NCBI GenBank assembly: GCA_938028745.1
Contig: CALIZL010000103.1
Span: forward strand, 1-51,421
DNA from: an uncultured Prevotella sp.
Lineage (GTDB): Bacteria > Bacteroidota > Bacteroidia > Bacteroidales > Bacteroidaceae
Reading direction: 5' to 3'
DNA: 51,421 nt
The notes below the pieces were generated by a model. That model saw only the letters and a list, made by a program, of their open reading frames with translations. It ran no database searches and was not told the DNA's origin. This document shows positions 18,057 to 25,682 of the stretch, one piece after another. How positions within the stretch are numbered: the first letter of the stretch is position 1; each line of letters starts with the position of its first letter. The translations under genes were made by a program, and so were the position numbers.

Positions 18057-18608
18057 TCAGTCTAGGTCTAATATTCCATCGGGAATGTGCATCGTTATTT
18101 CACGTTTCTTTGCATCAACGTCTGCAATCAGGTCGTAAGATGCAGGCAATAGCAGGGGCGCAGAACCGTTAACGTCTACTTCAAAAAGGGTGTTCACCGT
18201 GCTGTCGTCTACGGCAAGGAGTGCGCCCAGCGGCTTGTTGGTGGCTGCATCCTTAACGGTAAAGCCCACAATGGCCGCCCATGACAGTTCGGCATCGGGG
18301 TTATCGTCCTCCTGCCGCGGAAAAAACACGTTGCAGCCCGTCAGTTCCTTTGCCCGTTCTTGCGTGTCTATGTTCACGAATTTCACCAATGCCGTCTCGC
18401 TACCCTTAAAGCGATATTCCTCGAAAAAGAAGGGAACAAGCAGCCCCTCCACTTCGAGCGCAAGGAAATCGGCCTCTATTCGGTCGAAAATGTCGTCGTC
18501 GAAGTGGAAAGATATTTCGCCTTTCACGCCGTGGGGCTTGCCAAGCTTGCCTATCTTATAGAAGTTGTCGGCTTGCCATAGCGGTCGTGTGGATGATTGT
18601 TGGGACAT
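18057..18608 (-). CDS. rimM: Ribosome maturation factor RimM
   Basis: RimM binds ribosomal protein S19 and helps mature the head of the 30S subunit. The 183-residue protein has the N-terminal beta-barrel with the signature IGKLGKPHGVKGEI (near residues 18-31) and the C-terminal PRC-barrel ending MHIPDGILDLD. Length is typical. It sits 78 nt after murA and 4 nt before dxr in the same orientation. It is not beside trmD or rplS as in proteobacteria. Confidence 0.93.
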   Translation of the reverse strand: MSQQSSTRPLWQADNFYKIGKLGKPHGVKGEISFHFDDDIFDRIEADFLALEVEGLLVPFFFEEYRFKGSETALVKFVNIDTQERAKELTGCNVFFPRQEDDNPDAELSWAAIVGFTVKDAATNKPLGALLAVDDSTVNTLFEVDVNGSAPLLLPASYDLIADVDAKKREITMHIPDGILDLD

Positions 18609-18686
18609 GTGGTGTGGGGTATATGTGGCTTTTAATGTTTGTCGGGATGGGCTGTTGCGCGGCTCTTGCTTTCGCTTTTTGCAGGG

Positions 18687-19991
18687 CTAAACGCGCTTGA
18701 TGTTGGCTCCGAGGGCGTTAAGTCGCGCCTCAATGTCTTCGTATCCGCGGTCTATCTGTGCGATATTGTCTATCTGACTGGTGCCATTGGCACTTAATGC
18801 GGCGATAAGCAAGGCGATACCTGCACGTATGTCGGGGCTAGTCATGCGGCCTGCACGCAGTTGCAGCTTGTGGTCGTGACCTATAACCACTGCGCGATGC
18901 GGGTCGCAAAGTATGATTTGCGCGCCCATGTCGATTATCTTGTCTACGAAGAACAGCCTACTTTCGAACATCTTTTGATGGAACAGCACGCTGCCGCGCG
19001 CCTGAGTAGCCACCACAATGAGTACCGAAAGGAGGTCGGGAGTTAGTCCTGGCCACGGTGCATCGGCCAAAGTCATTATCGAACCGTCGATAAATGCCTC
19101 CACTTGATAATGTTCGTGGTGCGGGATAAAGAGGTCGTCGCCCTCAATATTAATCGTGATGCCCAATCGTTTAAAGGTATCGGGTATCAGTCCGAGGTTC
19201 TCAACAGACACGTTCTTGATGCGTATGCCCTGCCCAACCATAGCGGCCATACCGATAAACGAGCCTACTTCAATCATGTCGGGCAACACTTGGTGGGTTG
19301 CCCCATGCAAAGTTTCAACCCCTTCGATGGTAAGCAGGTTGCTGCCTATGCCGCCAATGCGTGCCCCCATGCGGTTAAGCAGTCGGCAAAGCTGCTGTAT
19401 GTAGGGTTCGCAAGCAGCATTATATATGGTGGTTGTGCCCTTAGCCAGCACTGCGGCCATGATAATGTTGGCCGTTCCTGTTACCGATGCCTCATCAAGC
19501 AGCATGTAACGCCCCTGCAATTGGTTGGCTCGCAGTTGGTAAACGTTGCGGTTGGGCAGCTTTTCAAAGCTTGCACCGAGCATGCGAAAGCCCCAAAAGT
19601 GGGTGTCTAGTCGGCGTCTGCCAATCTTATCGCCACCAGGTTGGGCCACCATCGCTTGGCCAAAGCGCCCCAAAAGCGGACCGATTAGCAGCACACTGCC
19701 ACGCAAAGCCGCACATTTGCGCACGAACTCGTCGCTAGAAAGGAAGTCGAGGTTCAGCTCGTCGGCCTTAAACGAATAGTCGTTACGCGCATGCCGTGTC
19801 ACCTTCACGCCGATGTCCGCCAGCAAAAGGATAAGGTTGTTCACGTCTAAGATGTCGGGAACGTTGCTGATACGCACCTCTTCGGCTGTTAGTATGGCCG
19901 CGCAAATCACCTCCAAGGCCTCGTTTTTGGCTCCTTGTGGTGTGATAGTGCCTTGCAACGGGCGTCCACCCTCAATGAGAAACGATTGCAT
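18687..19991 (-). CDS. murA: UDP-GlcNAc enolpyruvyl transferase MurA
   Basis: MurA transfers enolpyruvate from PEP to UDP-GlcNAc, the first committed step of peptidoglycan synthesis. The 434-residue protein has the inside-out alpha/beta barrel sequence pattern, with PQGAKNEALE at the UDP-GlcNAc site near the N-terminus. The catalytic loop reads QPGGDKIGRRRLDTH, with aspartate (D121) where E. coli has Cys115, the residue alkylated by fosfomycin. An Asp at this place keeps activity but gives intrinsic fosfomycin resistance in Mycobacterium and Chlamydia. It starts 2 nt after the DUF4290 stop, so the two are translationally linked. Confidence 0.95.
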   Translation of the reverse strand: MQSFLIEGGRPLQGTITPQGAKNEALEVICAAILTAEEVRISNVPDILDVNNLILLLADIGVKVTRHARNDYSFKADELNLDFLSSDEFVRKCAALRGSVLLIGPLLGRFGQAMVAQPGGDKIGRRRLDTHFWGFRMLGASFEKLPNRNVYQLRANQLQGRYMLLDEASVTGTANIIMAAVLAKGTTTIYNAACEPYIQQLCRLLNRMGARIGGIGSNLLTIEGVETLHGATHQVLPDMIEVGSFIGMAAMVGQGIRIKNVSVENLGLIPDTFKRLGITINIEGDDLFIPHHEHYQVEAFIDGSIMTLADAPWPGLTPDLLSVLIVVATQARGSVLFHQKMFESRLFFVDKIIDMGAQIILCDPHRAVVIGHDHKLQLRAGRMTSPDIRAGIALLIAALSANGTSQIDNIAQIDRGYEDIEARLNALGANIKRV

Positions 19992-19993
19992 GG

Positions 19994-20617
19994 CTACTTC
20001 TTCTTGCGTTTTTTCTCAGGTTCTTTTGCAGGCAATTTCTCAAACTTAAACGTGTCTAGGTCGAGTTGTATCTTGCCATTGGTGAACGCAGCAAGGTCTG
20101 ATGCCACGCGTTCGTTATCAGCTGCACCGTGTCCCCACTGCGCCAGAGAACGTTTCATTTGGTTGGCAGTGAGCCTAACCAGTGCATCGCGTTCGTCTCC
20201 GGCAGGCATGTCTTTCAGCCTTTCGAATGTTTCGAAGAGCAATTTGCCATAATGGCGCACAGGAATGCGCGACGAAGTGTAGCCCACATGCTGGGGCTTA
20301 GTGGTGGCGCGTGTGGCCTCCGACACGTCGAACGGGTAGTCGATGTCGAGTTTAAAGTCGCTCATGATGGCCAAATGGTCCCACAGTTTGTGTTCAAGGT
20401 CTACGGCATCGTACCCTTGTGGAAAGAGAATGCTCATCGTTGCGATGATAGACTCGGCGCAAGCTTGCCTTTCTTGCTTGGTTGGCAGGGTCATTGCGTG
20501 GTTCACCATCTTTTGTATCTCACGTCCGTACTCAGGAAGTATCAGCCGTTCGCGTTGCGTGTTATAGTCCAATCCTTCTATGTTCATTATCTTAGTGGTG
20601 GATGTTCGGTTGTTCAT
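19994..20617 (-). CDS. DUF4290 family protein
   Basis: This is a conserved Bacteroidetes protein of unknown function, recognised by the opening MNIEGLDYNTQRERLILPEYG and the segment KLWDHLAIMSDF. The 207 residues are soluble and helical, and the tail is very basic (EKKRKKK). The start at 20617 is taken from the open frame; the internal methionine at 20587 (MNIEGLDY) matches the family start better and is an equal candidate. It is located between tsaB and murA and ends 2 nt before murA. Its constant neighbourhood with murA suggests a link to envelope or growth control, which is inference. Confidence 0.85.
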   Translation of the reverse strand: MNNRTSTTKIMNIEGLDYNTQRERLILPEYGREIQKMVNHAMTLPTKQERQACAESIIATMSILFPQGYDAVDLEHKLWDHLAIMSDFKLDIDYPFDVSEATRATTKPQHVGYTSSRIPVRHYGKLLFETFERLKDMPAGDERDALVRLTANQMKRSLAQWGHGAADNERVASDLAAFTNGKIQLDLDTFKFEKLPAKEPEKKRKKK

Positions 20618-20655
20618 TCTTTATTTGTTATTCGGCATTTGGTTTGTCCTTGCAG

Positions 20656-21348
20656 TTAGAGTAGCGGCTTGGCGGCTTTCGCCACGAAGTCTTTTAGGTA
20701 GAACGGCACAAAGTATGCCACATCTTCGAAACGCTCTTCGGCCATAGCTTTCTCTGCCAATGGTGTCATATTCTTGGCCAAAGGTTTCACATTGTCGATG
20801 AAGTGGGCGTTGGGGTGAACGATTTCGGCCTTGCACTTGTCGGCTCCGTTGCCGAAGAAGTACACGTGACGTTGGTCTAGAAAAGCCTTGTAGGTATCGG
20901 CCTCCACGATGTCGGCTTTCACAGGCCTTACTTCTTTCAGTGCCCTGTCGTAGAGGGCGGCGTACACTTCCATGCGCCGGGCGTCGAGCATGGGACAAAG
21001 CAGGGCGTCGTCGGGCGTTATTTGTTCGCGCAACAGCAGCGGAACGCACAGCAATTGCAGCGTCGGCACGGCCAATAGCTTAGCGTTGCGGGCGTAGCAC
21101 ACGCCTTTGGCCATCGAAACGCCAATGCGCAAGCCCGTGTAAGAGCCCGGTCCGCAACTCACCGCCACGGCATCGAGCGGCAAAGCGTGACTGTCGGCAA
21201 ACGAAAGGGCCTCGTCTACGAACGTACCTAGCTTTACGGCGTGGTTCGGACCATCGTGGTCTTCGGCGTTAAAGATGCACTCGCCATCGTTACTAACGGC
21301 CACCGAACACACCGCGGTACTTGTTTCTATATTTAATATGCACGACAT
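20656..21348 (-). CDS. tsaB: tRNA t6A37 synthesis factor TsaB
   Basis: TsaB is the scaffold subunit of the TsaBDE complex that makes threonylcarbamoyl-adenosine at position 37 of ANN-decoding tRNAs. The 230-residue protein opens with the ASKHA-fold segment LNIETSTAVCSVAV and contains SCGPGSYTGLRIGVSMAKG, the family signature. The open frame extends to 21381, but the start at MSCILNIETS (21348) is used because the family starts there and a -7 box lies about 30 nt upstream. It is the first gene of the tsaB-DUF4290-murA-rimM-dxr-rseP run and is divergent from yicC. Confidence 0.92.
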   Translation of the reverse strand: MSCILNIETSTAVCSVAVSNDGECIFNAEDHDGPNHAVKLGTFVDEALSFADSHALPLDAVAVSCGPGSYTGLRIGVSMAKGVCYARNAKLLAVPTLQLLCVPLLLREQITPDDALLCPMLDARRMEVYAALYDRALKEVRPVKADIVEADTYKAFLDQRHVYFFGNGADKCKAEIVHPNAHFIDNVKPLAKNMTPLAEKAMAEERFEDVAYFVPFYLKDFVAKAAKPLL

Positions 21349-21378
21349 AATCCTATTCAGTATATTTATATTAAAGTG

Positions 21379-21386
21379 CAAAATTA
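21379..21386 (-). promoter_or_regulatory. Promoter -7 box of the tsaB run
   Basis: TAATTTTG on the minus strand matches TAnnTTTG and lies 31 nt before the tsaB start. Confidence 0.5.
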
Positions 21387-21408
21387 CGCTTTTTCCGTTT
21401 AAAATGTG

Positions 21409-21416
21409 TACATTTG
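21409..21416 (+). promoter_or_regulatory. Promoter -7 box of yicC
   Basis: TACATTTG followed by C lies 22 nt before the chosen yicC start. The tsaB promoter faces away only about 25 nt to the left. Confidence 0.6.
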
Positions 21417-21437
21417 CAGAAAATTAACGCGCAAACT

Positions 21438-22313
21438 ATGATACAATCCATGACGGGTTACGGCAAGGCTGTTGTGACCTTTAACGACAAGAAAATAAAC
21501 GTAGAGATCAGATCGCTTAACAGCAAGACGCTAGACCTTTCTACACGCGTTGCTCCGCTGTATCGCGAAAAGGAGATTGAGATGCGACAGATGGTGGCAA
21601 AAGCACTCACGAGGGGGAAGGTTGACTTCTCTATATGGGTGGAAAAAGACGCGGCGGCGGACGCAACGCCCATAAATGCCGCATTGGTAGAAAACTATTA
21701 CCAACAGATTAAGGAGATTTCGGCCAAAACGGGCATTCCCGAGCCGCAAGATTGGTACGCCACACTGCTGAAAATGCCCGACGTTACCACACGCACCGAA
21801 ATGGAAACGCTGGACGAAGACGAATGGAAGGCGGCGGCCGAGGCCATAAAGCAGGCTCTTGAACACATCGTGGCTTTTCGCAAACAGGAGGGTATGGCCC
21901 TGCAAAAGAAGTTTGAAGAGAAACTACAAAACATCGGTAAGCTGATGGCCGACATCGAACCGTACGAGAAAGCGAGGGTGGAGAAGATTAGAACACGTAT
22001 TGTAGACGCGCTGAAAGACATCCCCGAAGTGGACTATGACAAGAACCGCTTGGAGCAAGAACTGATATATTATATTGAGAAGTTGGACATTAGCGAAGAG
22101 AAACAGCGACTGACCAATCACTTAAAATACTTTGCCAAGACCATGAACGATGAAAGCGAACAGGGCAAAAAACTGGGGTTCATCGCACAAGAGATGGGTC
22201 GCGAGATTAACACAACGGGCTCTAAGAGCAACCAAGCCGAGATGCAGAACATCGTTGTGATGATGAAAGACGAGCTGGAACAGATTAAAGAGCAAGTGCT
22301 GAATGTGTTGTAG
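21438..22313 (+). CDS. yicC: YicC family endoribonuclease
   Basis: This is a conserved bacterial protein; in E. coli YicC acts as an endoribonuclease in small-RNA turnover. The 291 residues start with the hallmark MIQSMTGYGKA, followed by IEVRSLN-like IEIRSLNSK, and end with the C-terminal domain containing EQGKKLGFIAQEMGREINTTGSK, which is near-invariant in the family. The frame is open from 21414, but the start at 21438 is chosen because the family begins at SMTGYG. The neighbour gmk is a frequent partner of yicC in bacteria. Between them lie 265 nt of low-complexity sequence, so co-transcription is possible but not certain. Confidence 0.92.
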   Translation: MIQSMTGYGKAVVTFNDKKINVEIRSLNSKTLDLSTRVAPLYREKEIEMRQMVAKALTRGKVDFSIWVEKDAAADATPINAALVENYYQQIKEISAKTGIPEPQDWYATLLKMPDVTTRTEMETLDEDEWKAAAEAIKQALEHIVAFRKQEGMALQKKFEEKLQNIGKLMADIEPYEKARVEKIRTRIVDALKDIPEVDYDKNRLEQELIYYIEKLDISEEKQRLTNHLKYFAKTMNDESEQGKKLGFIAQEMGREINTTGSKSNQAEMQNIVVMMKDELEQIKEQVLNVL

Positions 22314-22578
22314 GCTATCAGTTTTTGAGGTTTTAGGTTGGTAAGGTGGTGAGTTTTTGAGGTTTTAAGTTTCTAAGTATTTGCGTATTTAGTCTTACGA
22401 ACGATAAACTTAGCAACAAGATAAGGCCGAAGAACGCACAAACCAGCTTTCTGCAATAAGCCCTAACGCATCTACTTGCCAACTAACAAACTCAAAAAAA
22501 TCAGAAACTTACCCACCCATCAACGCAAAAACTCAAATAAAAACTCCCCTCTCATCAACTCAAATAAACTCAAAGATT
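22314..22578. repeat. Low-complexity inverted tracts, yicC-gmk gap
   Basis: The left side is rich in GAGTTTTTGAGGTTTTAAG words. The right side is rich in the complementary CAACTC, AAACTC and AAAACTC words. The two halves can pair loosely. No gene is seen. Confidence 0.6.
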
Positions 22579-23202
22579 ATGGACAATAACCAGCATATCT
22601 ACCCTAACGGGCAGTCTTCTACACAGCACAAAGGTGCTTTGGTGATATTCTCCGCACCATCGGGTTCGGGCAAAAGCACCATTATTAACTGGCTGATGCA
22701 AAGCCATCCCGAACTACGGCTGGCCTTCTCCATATCGTGTACCAGCAGGGCACCGCGCGGAACAGAACAACATGGCGTGGAATATTTCTTCCTTTCGCCC
22801 GAAGAATTTAGGCAACGCATTGCCCAAGACGAGTTCTTGGAGTACGAAGAGGTGTACAAAGACCGCTTTTATGGCACGTTGAAAGAGCAGGTTCAACGCC
22901 AATTAGACGCAGGGCAGAACGTTGTTTTCGACGTAGACGTTAAGGGCGGATGCAACATTAAGCGGTTTTATGGCGACAAGGCGTTGAGCATTTTCATCCA
23001 ACCACCGTCCATCGAGGCCTTGCGCGAACGACTAGAAGGGCGCGCAACCGATGCACCAGAGGTGATAAACGACCGCATTGCGCGAGCCGAATACGAACTG
23101 TCGTTCGCTCCGCAGTTTGACAAGGTTATCATAAACGACGACTTGGAGACGGCCAAACGGCAGACTCTCGAAGCGATTAACGCCTTTCTTTCGCGCCCAT
23201 GA
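22579..23202 (+). CDS. gmk: Guanylate kinase
   Basis: It phosphorylates GMP to GDP with ATP. The 207 residues contain the P-loop SAPSGSGKST (25-34) and the GMP-binding segment SCTSRAPRGTEQHGVEYFF. FDVDVKGG, the counterpart of the family FDIDxQGA segment, and the lid region follow; all are as expected. An N-terminal extension of about 17 residues (MDNNQHIYPNG...) precedes the core; a later start is not available close to the core. The stop overlaps the nadD start by 4 nt (ATGA), so the two are translationally coupled. Confidence 0.95.
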   Translation: MDNNQHIYPNGQSSTQHKGALVIFSAPSGSGKSTIINWLMQSHPELRLAFSISCTSRAPRGTEQHGVEYFFLSPEEFRQRIAQDEFLEYEEVYKDRFYGTLKEQVQRQLDAGQNVVFDVDVKGGCNIKRFYGDKALSIFIQPPSIEALRERLEGRATDAPEVINDRIARAEYELSFAPQFDKVIINDDLETAKRQTLEAINAFLSRP

Positions 23203-23798
23203 TACGCACTGGTTTCTATGGCGGCTCGTTCAACCCCATACATAACGGGCACATCGCCTTGGCTCAACAGTTTTTAGACGACATGGGATTAGACGAAGTG
23301 TGGTTTGTCGTGTCGCCTCAAAACCCCTTTAAACGCAACGCCAACGATTTGATGGCCGACAAAGCGCGGCTCGAAATAGTGCGCGCTGCCACGGCCAACG
23401 AGCCTCGTTTCTGCGCCACCGACTACGAACTGCACCTGCCAACGCCTTCGTACACCTGGCGAACGCTGCAAGCTTTGGCCCACGACGAGCCACAACGCTC
23501 GTTCGTTCTCCTTATCGGAGCCGACAATTGGGTGTCGTTTCCCAAGTGGGATCACCACGAAGACATACTCGCCAACCACGACATCGCGATATTTCCACGC
23601 CGCGGCTACGACATAAACGCTAACGAACTGCCCGCCAATGTAACCCTTCTCAACACGCCCTTCTACGACATTTCGAGCACCGACATCCGCCATCGCATCG
23701 CCGAAGGCCTGCCTATCGACCACCTTGTGCCGTCTGCGGTGAAAGACATGGTGATAAAGACGTATGCAAATGGCGACACAATGAAGGGAGAAAGGTAA
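23199..23798 (+). CDS. nadD: Nicotinate-nucleotide adenylyltransferase
   Basis: NadD joins nicotinate mononucleotide and ATP to form deamido-NAD in NAD synthesis. The 199-residue protein starts with GFYGGSFNPIHNGH (residues 5-18), which holds the HxGH-type nucleotidyltransferase motif, and ends with the signature ISSTDIRHRIAEG. Length is normal. It overlaps gmk by 4 nt. A long noncoding region follows, so it closes the operon. Confidence 0.95.
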   Translation: MIRTGFYGGSFNPIHNGHIALAQQFLDDMGLDEVWFVVSPQNPFKRNANDLMADKARLEIVRAATANEPRFCATDYELHLPTPSYTWRTLQALAHDEPQRSFVLLIGADNWVSFPKWDHHEDILANHDIAIFPRRGYDINANELPANVTLLNTPFYDISSTDIRHRIAEGLPIDHLVPSAVKDMVIKTYANGDTMKGER

Positions 23799-23928
23799 AT
23801 TCATTCAAACGATTAAACACTAATCGGTTGCCAGTACCTTCACTCAAAACCCTTTCACTCAACACCTTTTTAACGGCCAACTTTGGTTAAACCGAGTAGT
23901 GACATCTTACAAACAACCGACACGAAAA

Positions 23929-23957
23929 AGCCCCTTATACAACAAGTATAAGAGGCT
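23929..23957 (-). terminator. Intrinsic terminator with no assigned gene
   Basis: AGCCCCTTATAC and GTATAAGAGGCT pair at 11 of 12 positions around a 5-nt loop. On the minus strand the stem is followed by TTTTTC. It therefore ends a minus-strand transcript, yet the nearest clear minus-strand gene starts 1.5 kb away and has its own terminator. Confidence 0.75.
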
Positions 23958-24145
23958 CAATGAACAATTATGATGAAATGCGCCACCAATAAGAAAGAGG
24001 CGGCTTGCAATTCCGATTTAATACTGAAGTCGTTTTGACTTTTAATCTTTCTATAAATTGAGAGGAGTGCAGGGCAAGTCAACTCTCTGGCTTGTAAACT
24101 AACGAAAGCCCAACAACTCCCGAAGGCATCAACTCCCCGATTCAC
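23957..24145 (-). other. Small ORF or sRNA candidate before terminator
   Basis: A 62-codon minus-strand frame ends exactly at the terminator hairpin (23929-23957) and finishes with the hydrophobic ASFLLVAHFIIIVH. I do not recognise it and see no clear promoter. Its first part runs into low-complexity sequence. It may be a small protein, a small RNA or a gene remnant; only the terminator supports transcription. Confidence 0.25.
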
Positions 24146-24189
24146 AAACTCATCAGCTCAAAAAATCATCAACTCAAAAAGCTTAAATC

Positions 24190-24840
24190 TTTATCTTTTA
24201 TTTTACAATGTCCTCTAAATTCCGCGCAGTTCTAGCGATAATATAGGTCATAAAGTAGGTAAATTGCCACTATTTCTAACCTTTCATATCTTCCAAGATG
24301 TTCGTTTTTAAGAAAAAAGGCTGCAATTTGCACCATTTAGCCTTTCTAGAATGGCTGCCACCTGATCATTTTTCAAGCCCAATTACCCACTTTTAGCCCC
24401 TAAAATCCCACTTTTTAATGGCTATTTAGCCCTTTTCAGGCATGTGTTTCATGGTTCGAGAAGGTTTTGTTTATACAAATTCAGTGGATATTCATGCTTT
24501 TCATCTTACGTTTAGCTGCATTTTGCACTGCGTTTAGCACCATTTCACCTTGCATTTAGCACCAAAATGCACTGCATTTAGCACCAAAACGCACTGCGTT
24601 TAGCGGCAAATTGCACCGTGTTTAGCACCAAAACGCACTTCATTTTACTGCAAATCGCCAAAAAACGGGTGTTAGTGGCGGTCCGTTTAAATAAAAATTC
24701 ATTTTGCCTGCATGTACAACTAACCCCTTTTTGCATCAAAACAAACCTTCGCGAGAATCGATTTTTTGCGGCAAGGTTGGCGGTTGGTGGATAAAAAGGC
24801 ACTCACAGTGTTAAATTTCCTACTGAAAAGTTTACAGCAG
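24190..24840 (+). repeat. Intergenic repeat family 1, copy 2
   Basis: A complete copy of about 650 bp with no gene. Landmarks in order are an AT-rich left end TTATTTTACAA, TTCTAGCGA, TTTGCACCATTTAGCC, CCCACTTTTTAATGG, ATGGTTCGA, the 22-bp array, TTTAAATAAAAATTCATTTT, CAAAACAAACCTTCGCGAGA and CCTACTGAAAAGT. All recur in the same order in copy 3 (41.0 kb); the first four recur in copy 4. Confidence 0.88.
24507..24660 (+). repeat. 22-bp tandem array, seven units
   Basis: Seven exact 22-nt units start at 24507, 24529, 24551, 24573, 24595, 24617 and 24639. Most read TGCATTTAGC or TGCGTTTAGC, then ACCAAAA or similar, then (T/C)GCAC; unit 2 ends CACCT. Units are degenerate but never change length. 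The last unit is the most diverged (ACTGCAAAT). Confidence 0.92.
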
Positions 24841-24844
24841 TGGA

Positions 24845-24905
24845 CGAGTTAATAAGTTAACGAGTAGACAAGTTGACAAGTGGACGAGTGGATAAGTGAA
24901 CGGGG
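24845..24905. repeat. Degenerate GACGAGTT tract
   Basis: Tandem near-repeats of words like GACGAGTT, AAGTTGACAAGT and GAGTAGACAAG follow repeat copy 2. The mirror tract of TCAACTC and CAACTC words precedes the copy at about 24108-24185, so the copy sits between loosely inverted flanks. Confidence 0.7.
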
Positions 24906-24971
24906 TAATCATTCATCTTCTCGTATTGTGACCAAATGCGTCCATTTTGACATAAGAACAGATGAAACATA

Positions 24972-25235
24972 AAGAACGTTTTCGTTAAGCCAAATGAACA
25001 ATGTCGAGCTTGCTCGAACATTGTCATGGCGAGAAAACGCACTTTTCGAGGAACGAGAAAAGAACGTTTTCGTTAAGCCAAATGAACAACGTCGAGCTTG
25101 CTCGAACATCGTCATGGCGAGAAAACGCACTTTTAGAGGAACGAGAAAAGAACGTTTTCGTTAAGCCAAATAAACAACATCGAGCTTGCTCGAACATTGT
25201 CATGGCGAGAAAACGCACTTTTCGAAGAACGAGAA
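24972..25235 (+). repeat. REP-like element, three 88-bp tandem copies
   Basis: The conserved start AGAACGTTTTCGTTAAGCC recurs with a period of exactly 88 nt (offsets 24974, 25062, 25150). Each copy contains a 27-nt imperfect palindrome (first at 24998-25024: ACAATGT, CGAGC facing GCTCG, ACATTGT), then ATGGCGAGAAAACGCACTTT. Minus-strand open frames through it all encode the same MTMFEQAR...SFGLTKTF string, which is the repeat read in frame, not a protein family. Confidence 0.9.
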
Positions 25236-25295
25236 AAGAAGGGTTGAAAGCTACCCGTTTAGCTTTTCAGTAACATGAAGGAAGTTGAAATAGTT

Positions 25296-25314
25296 AAAAA
25301 ACGATTGCAAATCG
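25296..25314 (-). terminator. Weak terminator after the hicB-like gene
   Basis: On the minus strand CGATT and AATCG pair around TGC and are followed by TTTTTT. It lies 3 nt after the stop. Confidence 0.55.
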
Positions 25315-25316
25315 TA

Positions 25317-25523
25317 CTAGAATACAAACTCCACCTCAGGCATTTCCTTACCTTCCGCCTTCATAGCAGCTTTGGCCTCCTCATAGCACTCCAACAAATC
25401 AGCCTTCGCAGAGGCTACATCCTTACCACAAGCGTTTAGTCCTACACCTGCAATGTCCGTCTCTGTTCTACACCAAAAAGCACCATCCGAAGACTGTTCT
25501 ACGATAATAATAACCTTTTGCAT
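25317..25523 (-). CDS. HicB-like small antitoxin-type protein
   Basis: The 68-residue protein has the fold pattern of the HicB N-terminal domain: a strand (QKVIIIVEQSSDGAFWCRTE), a GxG-containing turn (IAGVGLNACG) and a helix rich in A, E and K. HicB normally neutralises the mRNA interferase HicA. Here no HicA-like gene is adjacent and no DNA-binding domain is attached, so it may be an orphan or have another role. The start at MQKV (25523) is preferred over 25556 because a -7 box at 25554-25561 overlaps the longer frame. It lies between the REP-like copies and the tRNA gene. Confidence 0.65.
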   Translation of the reverse strand: MQKVIIIVEQSSDGAFWCRTETDIAGVGLNACGKDVASAKADLLECYEEAKAAMKAEGKEMPEVEFVF

Positions 25524-25553
25524 TGTATAATAGCGGTATAATTCACGTCTATG

Positions 25554-25561
25554 CAAAGATA
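25554..25561 (-). promoter_or_regulatory. Promoter -7 box of the hicB-like gene
   Basis: TATCTTTG followed by C on the minus strand matches TAnnTTTG and lies 31 nt before the chosen start. Confidence 0.55.
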
Positions 25562-25637
25562 AGAAAAAGGCTGCAATTGCGTAAACAACCAGATAACATT
25601 TTTGTTATAATCCGCTTTCACCACCCCGCTTAACACA

Positions 25638-25680
25638 AAAAAACTCGTTCCCAAAGTTGGAAACGAGGTTTCTTTTTTTG
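25638..25680 (-). terminator. Terminator after tRNA-Val
   Basis: CTCGTTCCC and GGAAACGAG form a stem flanked by A-rich sequence on the left and T-rich on the right. On the minus strand it directly follows the tRNA and ends in a T-run; it could work in both directions. Confidence 0.8.
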
Positions 25681-25682
25681 TG

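Noticed and set aside
24507..24660. CRISPR array
   Set aside because: The 22-bp units are directly contiguous, with no spacers between them, and no cas genes are in the window.
24857..25273. Several overlapping small proteins containing MTMFEQAR and SFGLTKTF
   Set aside because: They are the 88-bp REP-like repeat read in frame. The peptide repeats because the DNA does, and the same string appears at the window start.
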